Assembly: GCA_022824305.1 (NCBI GenBank)
Contig: JAJEAD010000023.1
Location: 62,001-126,000, forward strand
DNA from: Gammaproteobacteria bacterium
Lineage (GTDB): Bacteria > Pseudomonadota > Gammaproteobacteria > HK1
Direction of reading: 5' to 3'
Length of the DNA stretch: 64,000 nucleotides
The notes beneath the pieces are model-generated. The model saw only the letters and a program-made list of their open reading frames with translations, was not told the DNA's origin and searched no databases. The number at the start of each line of letters is the position of its first letter. Position 1 is the stretch's first letter. Positions 1 through 6,691 of this stretch are shown piece by piece. Made by a program: the position numbers and the translations under genes.

Positions 1-555
1 GTCGGAGTCGAGCATCAGTGACCGCATCATCCGAAGGTGACGCAGCTTGGGCGGGATGTCCTGAGGCTCGACCGAGGGCGCCGTCATGTGGATCACGTCG
101 AAGGTCTGGGAGAGGCGAACGAAGTTGCGGAAGTCCTCGAGCGTCCCCGTCCGCTTGCCCCGGGCGGTATCCATGGCGTAGGGAGGCCCGCCGGCGGGGA
201 GGAACTGGGTGCTCCGCCCGCCGATGTGCAAGGTGCCGCAACCGCTCGTGACCGTGAACTCGGGCGGCGAGGACGCGATCGCCGCCTCGACGATCTCGCG
301 CCCGAAGCGGACCTGGGAGTCACTGACCGCGGCGCCGGCCCGCGCGAGGATCTCGCGCGCGCCGGCGTGGTTCACCCGGACCCCCAGCTCCTGGAGGACG
401 GTGAGCGCGGTGACGTGAATCTCGGCGATCTGATCTTCGCTGTAGCCCTCCGCGAGGGGAAGCGAGCTCGTGAGGTGTCGGTAGTCGACGGCTCGGGTCG
501 GCGCTTCCGCGGGCGCCCTGGTCCGGCGGCGTCGGGCTCGGGTCGGTGCTTCCAT
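1..555 (-). CDS. Trimethylamine methyltransferase (MttB) family protein, N-terminal part
   Basis: The 185 codons from an ATG at 555 run off the window at position 1, so only the N-terminal part is seen (full members are about 500 residues). After an Arg/Ala-rich leader of about 20 residues the protein shows the MttB-family opening (EDQIAEIH, LQELGVRV, FLPAGGPPYAMD). Known members transfer a methyl group from trimethylamine or, in the non-pyrrolysine type, from glycine betaine and relatives to a corrinoid protein. Whether this copy has the pyrrolysine position cannot be judged. It is the third gene of a minus-strand unit after an M24 protein and a kinase-like protein, which fits quaternary-amine breakdown (inference). 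A GGAG lies about 10 bases upstream. Confidence 0.8.
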   Translation of the reverse strand, partial: MEAPTRARRRRTRAPAEAPTRAVDYRHLTSSLPLAEGYSEDQIAEIHVTALTVLQELGVRVNHAGAREILARAGAAVSDSQVRFGREIVEAAIASSPPEFTVTSGCGTLHIGGRSTQFLPAGGPPYAMDTARGKRTGTLEDFRNFVRLSQTFDVIHMTAPSVEPQDIPPKLRHLRMMRSLMLDSD

Positions 556-603
556 GGAGGACTCCGGTTGGGTGGTTGGGCCCCGATTCCAAGGAGGCCG
601 GGA

Positions 604-1530
604 TCACATGCGGGATCGGGTGAATCCGGTCAACGGCTCCAGTATGCGCTCTGCACTGGCGGCGCGCTCCAGGAGCAGACGCCGGACCCCCGGGGCCTCG
701 TCGCCGTCCGCGATCCGTACCGCGGCCCAGGCCGCGATGAGAAGCTCGACCAATCCCTTGTACGCGAGGAAGCGGTCCTCGTCTTCCGCGCCCGCCCGCC
801 CGTGGTAGCAGAACAGCAGGTGCGCGTCCTGCGCCTCGGAAAGCGCCGCGTCGGCCGAGAGATAGGCGAGATCCCATATCGGCTCGCAGCGGGCCGAGAA
901 CTCCCAGTCGAGCAGGTAGAGCCGGGGCGGGGCGCCCTCGCCCAGCATGAAGTTGGAGGGGGCCGGGTCGATGTGACAGGGGCGCTGAGACTCCCTCGTG
1001 CGCTCGATCCAGGATCGCAGCCTCCGCGCCCGCCGACGCGCTCCCTCCAGGGGCTCCAGCAGGTCGGGGCGCCGCTCGCAGAGCCGGTAGTAGCGCCCGA
1101 GGCTCTCGAACAGCGACACTTCTCCGCGGAAGTCGGCGCCCGAACGGTGCAGTCGTGCCAGCAGCCCGACCGCGCGCTCCAGCGTGGCGAGGTCGCTGAA
1201 CGCATGGCTGTCGAGCACGCGGCCGCCTTCAATGCGGCGGGTGAGGGCCACCCCGGAGCGCGGATCGGAGTAGACCAGGTGCGGGGCGATGCCGAGCCGG
1301 GCGGCGGCGCGCGCGTTGTGCGCCTCCTGGGCCCGGTCGATGTAGGCCCCGGTCCCCGCCCCGGGCATGCGGAGCACGTAGCGCCCCTCGCCCACCGCGA
1401 CGTGGAAGCTGTGGTTGGTGAGGCCGCCTTCCACCGGCTCGATCCCGGCTTCCGCGAGGGACCGGGCACTGAAGAGCCCGGTCGCGGCGAGGGCGTCCTG
1501 CGCGGCGGGGCGAAATGGCTGCACTTCCAT
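604..1530 (-). CDS. Choline kinase/aminoglycoside phosphotransferase-like protein
   Basis: A 308-residue kinase-fold protein. The catalytic HxDxxxxN motif is at about residues 186-193 (HIDPAPSNF) and the Mg-binding DWE at 208-210; the N-terminal lobe has EGGLTNHSF near 34-42, as in choline/ethanolamine kinase-like proteins. Family members phosphorylate small hydroxyl substrates such as choline, ethanolamine or sugars using ATP; the substrate here is unknown. The gene lies 24 bases after the M24 gene and 48 bases before the MttB-like gene, all on the minus strand, so it is probably co-transcribed. That neighbourhood favours a choline-like or other small amine substrate (inference). Confidence 0.8.
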   Translation of the reverse strand: MEVQPFRPAAQDALAATGLFSARSLAEAGIEPVEGGLTNHSFHVAVGEGRYVLRMPGAGTGAYIDRAQEAHNARAAARLGIAPHLVYSDPRSGVALTRRIEGGRVLDSHAFSDLATLERAVGLLARLHRSGADFRGEVSLFESLGRYYRLCERRPDLLEPLEGARRRARRLRSWIERTRESQRPCHIDPAPSNFMLGEGAPPRLYLLDWEFSARCEPIWDLAYLSADAALSEAQDAHLLFCYHGRAGAEDEDRFLAYKGLVELLIAAWAAVRIADGDEAPGVRRLLLERAASAERILEPLTGFTRSRM

Positions 1531-1554
1531 TGGAGAGACGACGCCCCTTCGCGC

Positions 1555-2772
1555 TCAGCCCGCCTTGACGGCGGGCAGGCGATCGACTCCCGGAGTCAGG
1601 ATGTCGCATCCCGTCTCCGTCACCGCGATGCTCTCGCTCGCACCGACCACGAATCGCGCGGGGATTCGGAAGGAGTGCGGGGTATGGAAGGTCATGCCGG
1701 CCTCGAGCACGCGCTCATTGCCCTCCGCGATGTACATGGGCCCGTCGGTCCAGGTCGGCGGAAATCCCAGTCCGATCGAGTAGCCGAAGTGGCCCGACCG
1801 GAAAATCATGTCGTCGACGTCCTCCACCCCTTTCTTCACTTCCACCGCCACCTCGTGGGCGCTGCGTCCCGCCCTCACGTTGGAGTACAGGAGGTCCAGG
1901 GTGCGGCGGTTGGCTTCGGTCACGCGCTTCGCGAGATCTCCGGGCTCGCCCAGGATGACGGTGCGCATCATGGGGGCGGTGTAGCGGTGCCAGCAGCCCC
2001 CGAACTCGAGCAGCACGTGATCGCCCGAGCGCAGCGGCTGCCGCTTGAAGGTGGTGTGAAACCACCCGGAGCGATGGCCCCCGCTGGTGATGGGATCGAT
2101 GGAAAAGGGATCGGAGCCGGCGTCGATCATCTCCCGGGCGGCGAGGGCGGAGAGCCGGTTCTCCGATGATCCCGCTTCCGCGGCCTCGATCGCGGCCCTG
2201 ATTCCCTTCGCGGTGATCGCCCCCGCCCGCCGAAGATGTTCGATCTCGGCCCGCGACTTCACCACCCGGATGTCGAACATGAGGCGGGTGGCGTCCACGA
2301 ACTCCGCTTCCGGGAGCAGTTCCTTCAGCCGGAGGTAGGCGCGCGCATCGAGCGGACCGCGCAGGCCCATCTCGATGCTGCCCATCTGCACCCCGATGCG
2401 GCGCCGGCCGAAACCCCGGTCGGCGAGGAGCCCGGCGAGCTGGGAAGGCGCCACCTCGGAACCGACCCACGAGAAGGTCACGATGTCGGTGACGTAGCCG
2501 TGAAGCACCGCCAGCGCCCCTTCTATCTCGCCGACCTGCATGAAGGGCTCCCCATGCGCCGGCACCACGAGGCAGGCGTAGGCCTCCGGCCAGAGGCTCT
2601 GGTAGCCGCAGAGGTAGCAGTTGTCCACGACGGAATGCACGAGGAGCACATCCATCCCGGCCCGGTCCATCGCTGCGCGCACCCGGGAGAGGCGGTCCCG
2701 GTACTCGGTCTCGGGAAAGCTCCACTCCCGGGGAACGGGCTCCTTCAGGCACTCCGCCAGGTAGTCGACCAT
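1555..2772 (-). CDS. M24-family protein, creatinase/ectoine hydrolase-like
   Basis: A 405-residue pita-bread-fold protein. The open frame extends upstream, but the ATG at 2772 is preceded by AGGAG and gives a normal family N-terminus (MVDYLAECL). The N-terminal creatinase-like domain spans roughly 20-160 and the M24 domain 170-395. Segments such as GYSIGLGFPP and GMTFHTPHSF resemble ectoine hydrolase (DoeA) and creatinase. The two Asp metal ligands of aminopeptidase P are not in their usual context: LLEFGGCWHRYTAPMMRT has Glu and Ala where VDxG...SDxTRT is expected. It is therefore probably a metal-independent hydrolase rather than a peptidase. It leads a unit with a kinase-like and an MttB-like gene; the substrate is not known. 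Confidence 0.82.
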   Translation of the reverse strand: MVDYLAECLKEPVPREWSFPETEYRDRLSRVRAAMDRAGMDVLLVHSVVDNCYLCGYQSLWPEAYACLVVPAHGEPFMQVGEIEGALAVLHGYVTDIVTFSWVGSEVAPSQLAGLLADRGFGRRRIGVQMGSIEMGLRGPLDARAYLRLKELLPEAEFVDATRLMFDIRVVKSRAEIEHLRRAGAITAKGIRAAIEAAEAGSSENRLSALAAREMIDAGSDPFSIDPITSGGHRSGWFHTTFKRQPLRSGDHVLLEFGGCWHRYTAPMMRTVILGEPGDLAKRVTEANRRTLDLLYSNVRAGRSAHEVAVEVKKGVEDVDDMIFRSGHFGYSIGLGFPPTWTDGPMYIAEGNERVLEAGMTFHTPHSFRIPARFVVGASESIAVTETGCDILTPGVDRLPAVKAG

Positions 2773-3269
2773 CGTGTTCTCCTCATCGGCCGCCAGGTCC
2801 GATTCCGGCCGGCGCTCCCGTCGCCCGCACCGGCATGACGCCTTTCCGGTACGAGGGTGCCACCACCTCGAAGGGTTCGGCAAACCCGCACGGGGCAAGT
2901 GCGGCGCCGCTTCGCCGGGACGAGCCCACCGGTCCGGGCATCGCAATCGCCCGCACCGACCCGAATCCGCGCCTTCGGCGCTGCCGGCGGCGGTCCGCCG
3001 GACTCCCGTGGGACGCTCGAAGCGGGGAGACGATTGCCGGGTCGACCTCGGCGGGCGGCAAAATCTCACCGATTTTCTGGCGAGGACGCCAATCTGCTCG
3101 CGGAAGCGGGCCGTTCTCCCTCGAGCCGCTTCGACGCAGGGTCGGCTACGACTTCAGCGTCTCCCGCTCCGTGCGGCCGACACCACGGCATCTTGACGCC
3201 CGAAGCTTTCGAAAATCGGTGCGACATTGCCGCTAGACTGCTTCACCTTCGCGAAACCGGGCCCACACC
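2773..3269. other. Intergenic region between divergent genes
   Basis: These 497 bases separate the divergent M24 and aminotransferase genes. Open frames on both strands look like GC-rich noise rich in Arg and Pro, with no recognisable domain. A weak -10-like TAGACT sits at 3234-3239, 31 bases before the aminotransferase start, without a well-spaced -35. The region probably holds promoters for both directions. Confidence 0.5.
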
Positions 3270-4406
3270 ATGATCCCCTGCCAGCGTCACCTCTTCGACA
3301 TCCCTCCCGATGTCGCCTACCTCAACTGCGCGTACATCTCGCCGCTGATGCACGCGGTACGGGAGGTGGGCGAGGCATCGACCCGGCGCAAGTGCCGGCC
3401 CTGGGAGATCGTCCCCGACGACTTCTTCAGGGACGCCGAAGAGGGGCGCCGTCTCTTCGCCGACCTCGTCGGCGCCTCCACGGAAGACATCGCGCTGGTG
3501 CCGGCGGCGAGCTACGGCATCTCCACCGCGGCGCGCAACGTGCCGCTCGCGCCCGGCCGCGAGGTGCTGATCCTCGAGGAGCAGTTCCCGTCCAACGTCT
3601 ATCCGTGGCGGGAACGGGCCCGGGAGTGCGGGGCAGAGGTCCGGACCCTCCCGCGTCCCGAAGACGACGACTGGACCCGCTGCATCCTCGATGCCCTGGA
3701 CGAGAGGGTGGCGGTGGCGGCGCTCCCGCACGCGCACTGGACGGACGGAGCGCTCATCGACCTCGAACGCGTCGGCGCGCGCTGCCGGGAAGTGGGCGCG
3801 ATGCTGGTGGTGGACGGCACCCAGTCCGTCGGCGCCCTGCCCTTCGACGTCGCGGCCATCCGGCCCGACTTCCTGGTCGTCGCCACCTACAAGTGGCTGC
3901 TCGGCCCCTACTCGGCCGGATACCTCTACGTCGCTCCGGAGCGCCACGACGGGATGCCGATCGAGCACAACTGGGCCGACCGCGCCCGCAGCGAGAACTT
4001 CACCGGCCTCGTCGACTATCGCGACGCCTTCGCCCCGGGGGCGAGGCGCTACGATGTCGGCGAGCGCGGCAACTTCCACCTGCTGCCCATGGCCAACGCC
4101 GCGCTGCGACAGGTGCACGAGTGGGGGGTGGAGAACATCCAGGAGACGATCCGGGCACGCACGCGCCGCATCGCGGAGCGGATGAACGCGCTCGGCATCC
4201 GGACGCTCCCCGAAGACCGGCGCGCCGGACACTACCTGGGACTGCGCTTTCCGGGCGGTGTCCCCGAGGGGCTCACCGCGCGGCTCGCGGCGGAGCGGGT
4301 CTACGTGAGCGGGCGCGGGCGGGACGCGCTGCGAGTGACCCCGCACCTGTGGGTCAACGACGAGGACGAAGCGCGATTCCTCGAGGTGCTGGCGGCCGCG
4401 ATGTGA
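3270..4406 (+). CDS. Class V aminotransferase-like PLP enzyme
   Basis: A 378-residue fold-type I PLP enzyme of the class V group (cysteine desulfurase / isopenicillin N epimerase relatives). The PLP-binding Lys is K208 in ATYKWLLGP; the conserved Asp-Gln pair is D182/Q185 in VVDGTQSVG. The active-site Cys loop of cysteine desulfurases is not evident, so an aminotransferase, lyase or epimerase role is more likely; the substrate cannot be assigned. It is divergent from the M24 unit and 245 bases upstream of the TonB-ExbBD unit, so it seems to be a single-gene unit. No clear ribosome site precedes the ATG. Confidence 0.85.
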   Translation: MIPCQRHLFDIPPDVAYLNCAYISPLMHAVREVGEASTRRKCRPWEIVPDDFFRDAEEGRRLFADLVGASTEDIALVPAASYGISTAARNVPLAPGREVLILEEQFPSNVYPWRERARECGAEVRTLPRPEDDDWTRCILDALDERVAVAALPHAHWTDGALIDLERVGARCREVGAMLVVDGTQSVGALPFDVAAIRPDFLVVATYKWLLGPYSAGYLYVAPERHDGMPIEHNWADRARSENFTGLVDYRDAFAPGARRYDVGERGNFHLLPMANAALRQVHEWGVENIQETIRARTRRIAERMNALGIRTLPEDRRAGHYLGLRFPGGVPEGLTARLAAERVYVSGRGRDALRVTPHLWVNDEDEARFLEVLAAAM

Positions 4407-4651
4407 GGGATCCTCTCGGAATCGACGAGGCGGAGCCCGTCGAGGAGACGGGGGCCGGCGCGCGCGGAGGCAACCGGACGCGTCGTTTCGGGGCTCTTCC
4501 GCCCTCCGGTGCGCAAGGCGCTTCACTCGCCGCGTGCAATCTCCGGGGCACGGTGCATACTTGTGCTTGCCGTCTCCGGCGGATGTGTTCATCCGCCCTG
4601 CGCACCGGCACAATTCTCCCCCAACTCGCAGCCACTACGGAAAACCAGGTC

Positions 4652-5080
4652 ATGAAAGGGAACTCGAAACGAGCTGTAGTCTGCGCCGCATTCGCGATGC
4701 TGGTCGCTTCGAACTCCGCCATCGGGTCGGACGAATCGGTGCTCGTGGAACTCAACAAACTGGAACCGAACGACGGCGACTGCCGGGCCTACCTGGTGAT
4801 GGAGAACCGCAGCGCCAGCGCCTTCGAGTCTCTCAAGCTCGACGTGGTCGTGTTCGACACCGAGGGCATCGTGGCCAAGCGTCTCGCGGTGGAAGCGGCG
4901 CCGCTGCCGCTCGGCAAGACCAGCCTCAAGGTCTTCGACATCGGCGGACTGCCCTGCGATCGGGTGGGCCGCGTGCTCCTGAACGAGGTCATGACCTGCG
5001 CGGACGATGCCGAGGAGCGCGGCGATTGCCTGGAGCTCATGTCGACGAGCTCTCGCGCGACGATATCCTTCATCAAATGA
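4652..5080 (+). CDS. Small secreted protein linked to ExbB/ExbD/TonB genes
   Basis: A 142-residue protein with a typical signal peptide: Lys/Arg at the N-terminus, then a hydrophobic stretch at about 8-20 ending near SAIGSDES. The mature part is a compact domain with Cys at the CRAYLV, LPCDRV, VMTCADD and GDCLEL positions, suggesting disulphides, and segments such as SLKLDVVVFD and APLPLGKTS. I recall similar proteins upstream of exbB-exbD-exbD-tonB sets in other Proteobacteria, but no biochemical function is known to me. The ATG at 4652 gives the signal peptide; a longer open frame upstream is noise. It probably acts in the periplasm with the adjacent TonB system. Confidence 0.7.
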   Translation: MKGNSKRAVVCAAFAMLVASNSAIGSDESVLVELNKLEPNDGDCRAYLVMENRSASAFESLKLDVVVFDTEGIVAKRLAVEAAPLPLGKTSLKVFDIGGLPCDRVGRVLLNEVMTCADDAEERGDCLELMSTSSRATISFIK

Positions 5081-5142
5081 GACCCTGCGCCGCCCGGCGG
5101 GAGAGTCCCCGGCACGAGGCGAAGGATTGAGCACCAGGGCAC

Positions 5143-5895
5143 GTGGACGCTGAGGTGACGGAGCTCGCGGGCGAGGCGGCCGCGAGCCTGCCGCCCCGGA
5201 CGGGGATCCTGGACCGGGCGTGGGAACTGCTCTCGCTCGGCGGCCCGGTATCCGCCATCCTGATCGCGATGTCGGTGCTGGCGCTCACCATCGTGCTCGT
5301 CAAGCTCTGGCAGTTCCACGCGCTGCGAATCGGCGATTTCCGTGCCGCCCAGGAGGCGCTCGGGCTGTATCGGGCGGGGCAGGAGCAGGCAGCGCTGTTG
5401 CTTGCCGTCGGCTCGCCGAACCCGGGCGCGGAGGCGCTTGCCCGCGCGCTGCGCGGACAGCTTCGCCGCCTTCCCGAAGAGGCGGTTCGCGAGGAGGTCG
5501 CACGTTTCGGTCACGATGCCCTCGAATCTCTGCGCTCCGGTTTCCGGCCGCTCGAGGTCATCGCCTCGCTCGCGCCGCTCCTCGGGCTCTTCGGGACGGT
5601 GCTGGGCATGATCGACGCGTTTCGCGAGATGGAACACGCGGGCCACCAGGTCAATCCGGCCCTTCTCTCGGGCGGGATCTGGGAAGCGCTTCTCACCACC
5701 GCCGTGGGCCTCGGCGTGGCGATTCCGACCGTCGCGGCGCTCGGCTGGCTGGAGCGCCGGGTCGACCGCCTCGCCCACGAGATGGGCAGCATCGTCACCC
5801 GAGTGTTCACCGTCGACCTGTCCGAAGGTAGCGAGGAGGACGATGGACTTGCACCCCTTTCCCTCCGAAGCGGCGCTGCTGTCGCCGGCGAGTAG
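5143..5895 (+). CDS. exbB: ExbB/TolQ/MotA-type proton channel subunit
   Basis: A 250-residue inner-membrane protein with three predicted membrane spans: about 34-56, 138-160 and 178-203. The family core LAPLLGLFGTVLGMI and GGIWEALLTTAVGLGVAIP is intact. ExbB forms the pentameric stator that, with ExbD, uses proton motive force to energise TonB. It starts with GTG at 5143 and has no strong ribosome site. Its end overlaps the first exbD by 53 bases, indicating translational coupling. It belongs to the unit secreted protein-exbB-exbD-exbD-tonB. Confidence 0.93.
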   Translation: MDAEVTELAGEAAASLPPRTGILDRAWELLSLGGPVSAILIAMSVLALTIVLVKLWQFHALRIGDFRAAQEALGLYRAGQEQAALLLAVGSPNPGAEALARALRGQLRRLPEEAVREEVARFGHDALESLRSGFRPLEVIASLAPLLGLFGTVLGMIDAFREMEHAGHQVNPALLSGGIWEALLTTAVGLGVAIPTVAALGWLERRVDRLAHEMGSIVTRVFTVDLSEGSEEDDGLAPLSLRSGAAVAGE

Positions 5896-6280
5896 ATCGC
5901 GACGGCGGCGGGCGCTCATCAGCCTGACGCCGCTGGTGGACGTCGTGCTGATCCTGCTCGTCTTCTTCATGGTGGCTTCGAGCTTTCGGGACTGGCGGGC
6001 GATCACCCTGGACTCCGCGGTATCGGGAGGGAACGGGGAGAGCGCGCGGATGGAGGGAGCGCTGCTCGTGGAGGTGCTGCCCGGCGGCGTGCGGCTTTCC
6101 GGGGAGCCGGTCACGCTCGAGCTCCTGGTGACGAGAGTCCGACGGCATGCGGCGCAGCGGCCGGACCTGCGCGTTCTGATCGAGCCGGCGCCCGGAGTCG
6201 TGCTGCAGGAGACGGTGCACGTGATCGATGCGCTCAGGGCGACCGGCGTTACCGGGCTCTCTCTCATCCGCGGCTCGTAG
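5843..6280 (+). CDS. exbD: ExbD/TolR biopolymer transport protein (first copy)
   Basis: A 145-residue protein with a short Arg-rich cytoplasmic tail, one membrane span at about 28-46 (LTPLVDVVLILLVFFMV) and a periplasmic domain. The span contains the Asp (D33) that carries protons in ExbD/TolR/MotB-type proteins. It overlaps the end of exbB by 53 bases in another frame, a normal arrangement for coupled stator genes. Unlike the second copy 16 bases downstream, it keeps the functional Asp. Confidence 0.92.
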   Translation: MDLHPFPSEAALLSPASRSRRRRALISLTPLVDVVLILLVFFMVASSFRDWRAITLDSAVSGGNGESARMEGALLVEVLPGGVRLSGEPVTLELLVTRVRRHAAQRPDLRVLIEPAPGVVLQETVHVIDALRATGVTGLSLIRGS

Positions 6281-6296
6281 AGGCGGGTATCGCGGC

Positions 6297-6686
6297 ATGC
6301 GCTTTGCCTCCTCCTCTTCGAAGTCCGGCGAGGAGCGCGTGCTGCCACTCATCAATGTCGTCTTCCTCCTGCTCATCTTCTTCCTGCTCGCGGGCCGACT
6401 CGCGGCCACGGATCCCTTCCCGGTCGAAGCGCCCCTCTCACTCGGCGGAGAGCGGATTGGAGGCCACGACCTGGTGGTCCACGTCGGGGCGGACGGGAGT
6501 CTCGCCTTCAACGGCACTGTCCTGAGCGAGGCCGGGCTGCGCAGCGCGATCGCGCATCGGGCAAGTTACGGAACCGTGCGCATCAAGGCCGACGGCCAGG
6601 TCGAGGCACGACGCGTGATTGTGGTCATGGAGATCCTGCGCGAAGCCGGAATAGAACGGCTCGAGCTCCTGACGCGTCCCGAGTAG
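6297..6686 (+). CDS. ExbD-like protein with Asn in place of the membrane Asp (second copy)
   Basis: A 129-residue ExbD-family protein from the ATG at 6297, 16 bases after the first exbD. The membrane span reads LPLINVVFLLLIFFLL (about 17-32). At the place of the essential proton-carrying Asp there is Asn (N20). The periplasmic domain (about 45-129) looks complete, including HDLVVHVGADG and a C-terminal alpha/beta unit, so it is not a decayed pseudogene. A heterodimer with the first ExbD, leaving one protonatable Asp in the pore, is the simplest hypothesis. Confidence 0.85.
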   Translation: MRFASSSSKSGEERVLPLINVVFLLLIFFLLAGRLAATDPFPVEAPLSLGGERIGGHDLVVHVGADGSLAFNGTVLSEAGLRSAIAHRASYGTVRIKADGQVEARRVIVVMEILREAGIERLELLTRPE

Positions 6687-6691
6687 CGCTC

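Noticed and set aside
37-2169. A 710-codon plus-strand open frame
   Set aside because: It is antisense to three recognisable minus-strand genes, and its product is Arg/Gly/Pro-rich with no domain; a GC-driven shadow.
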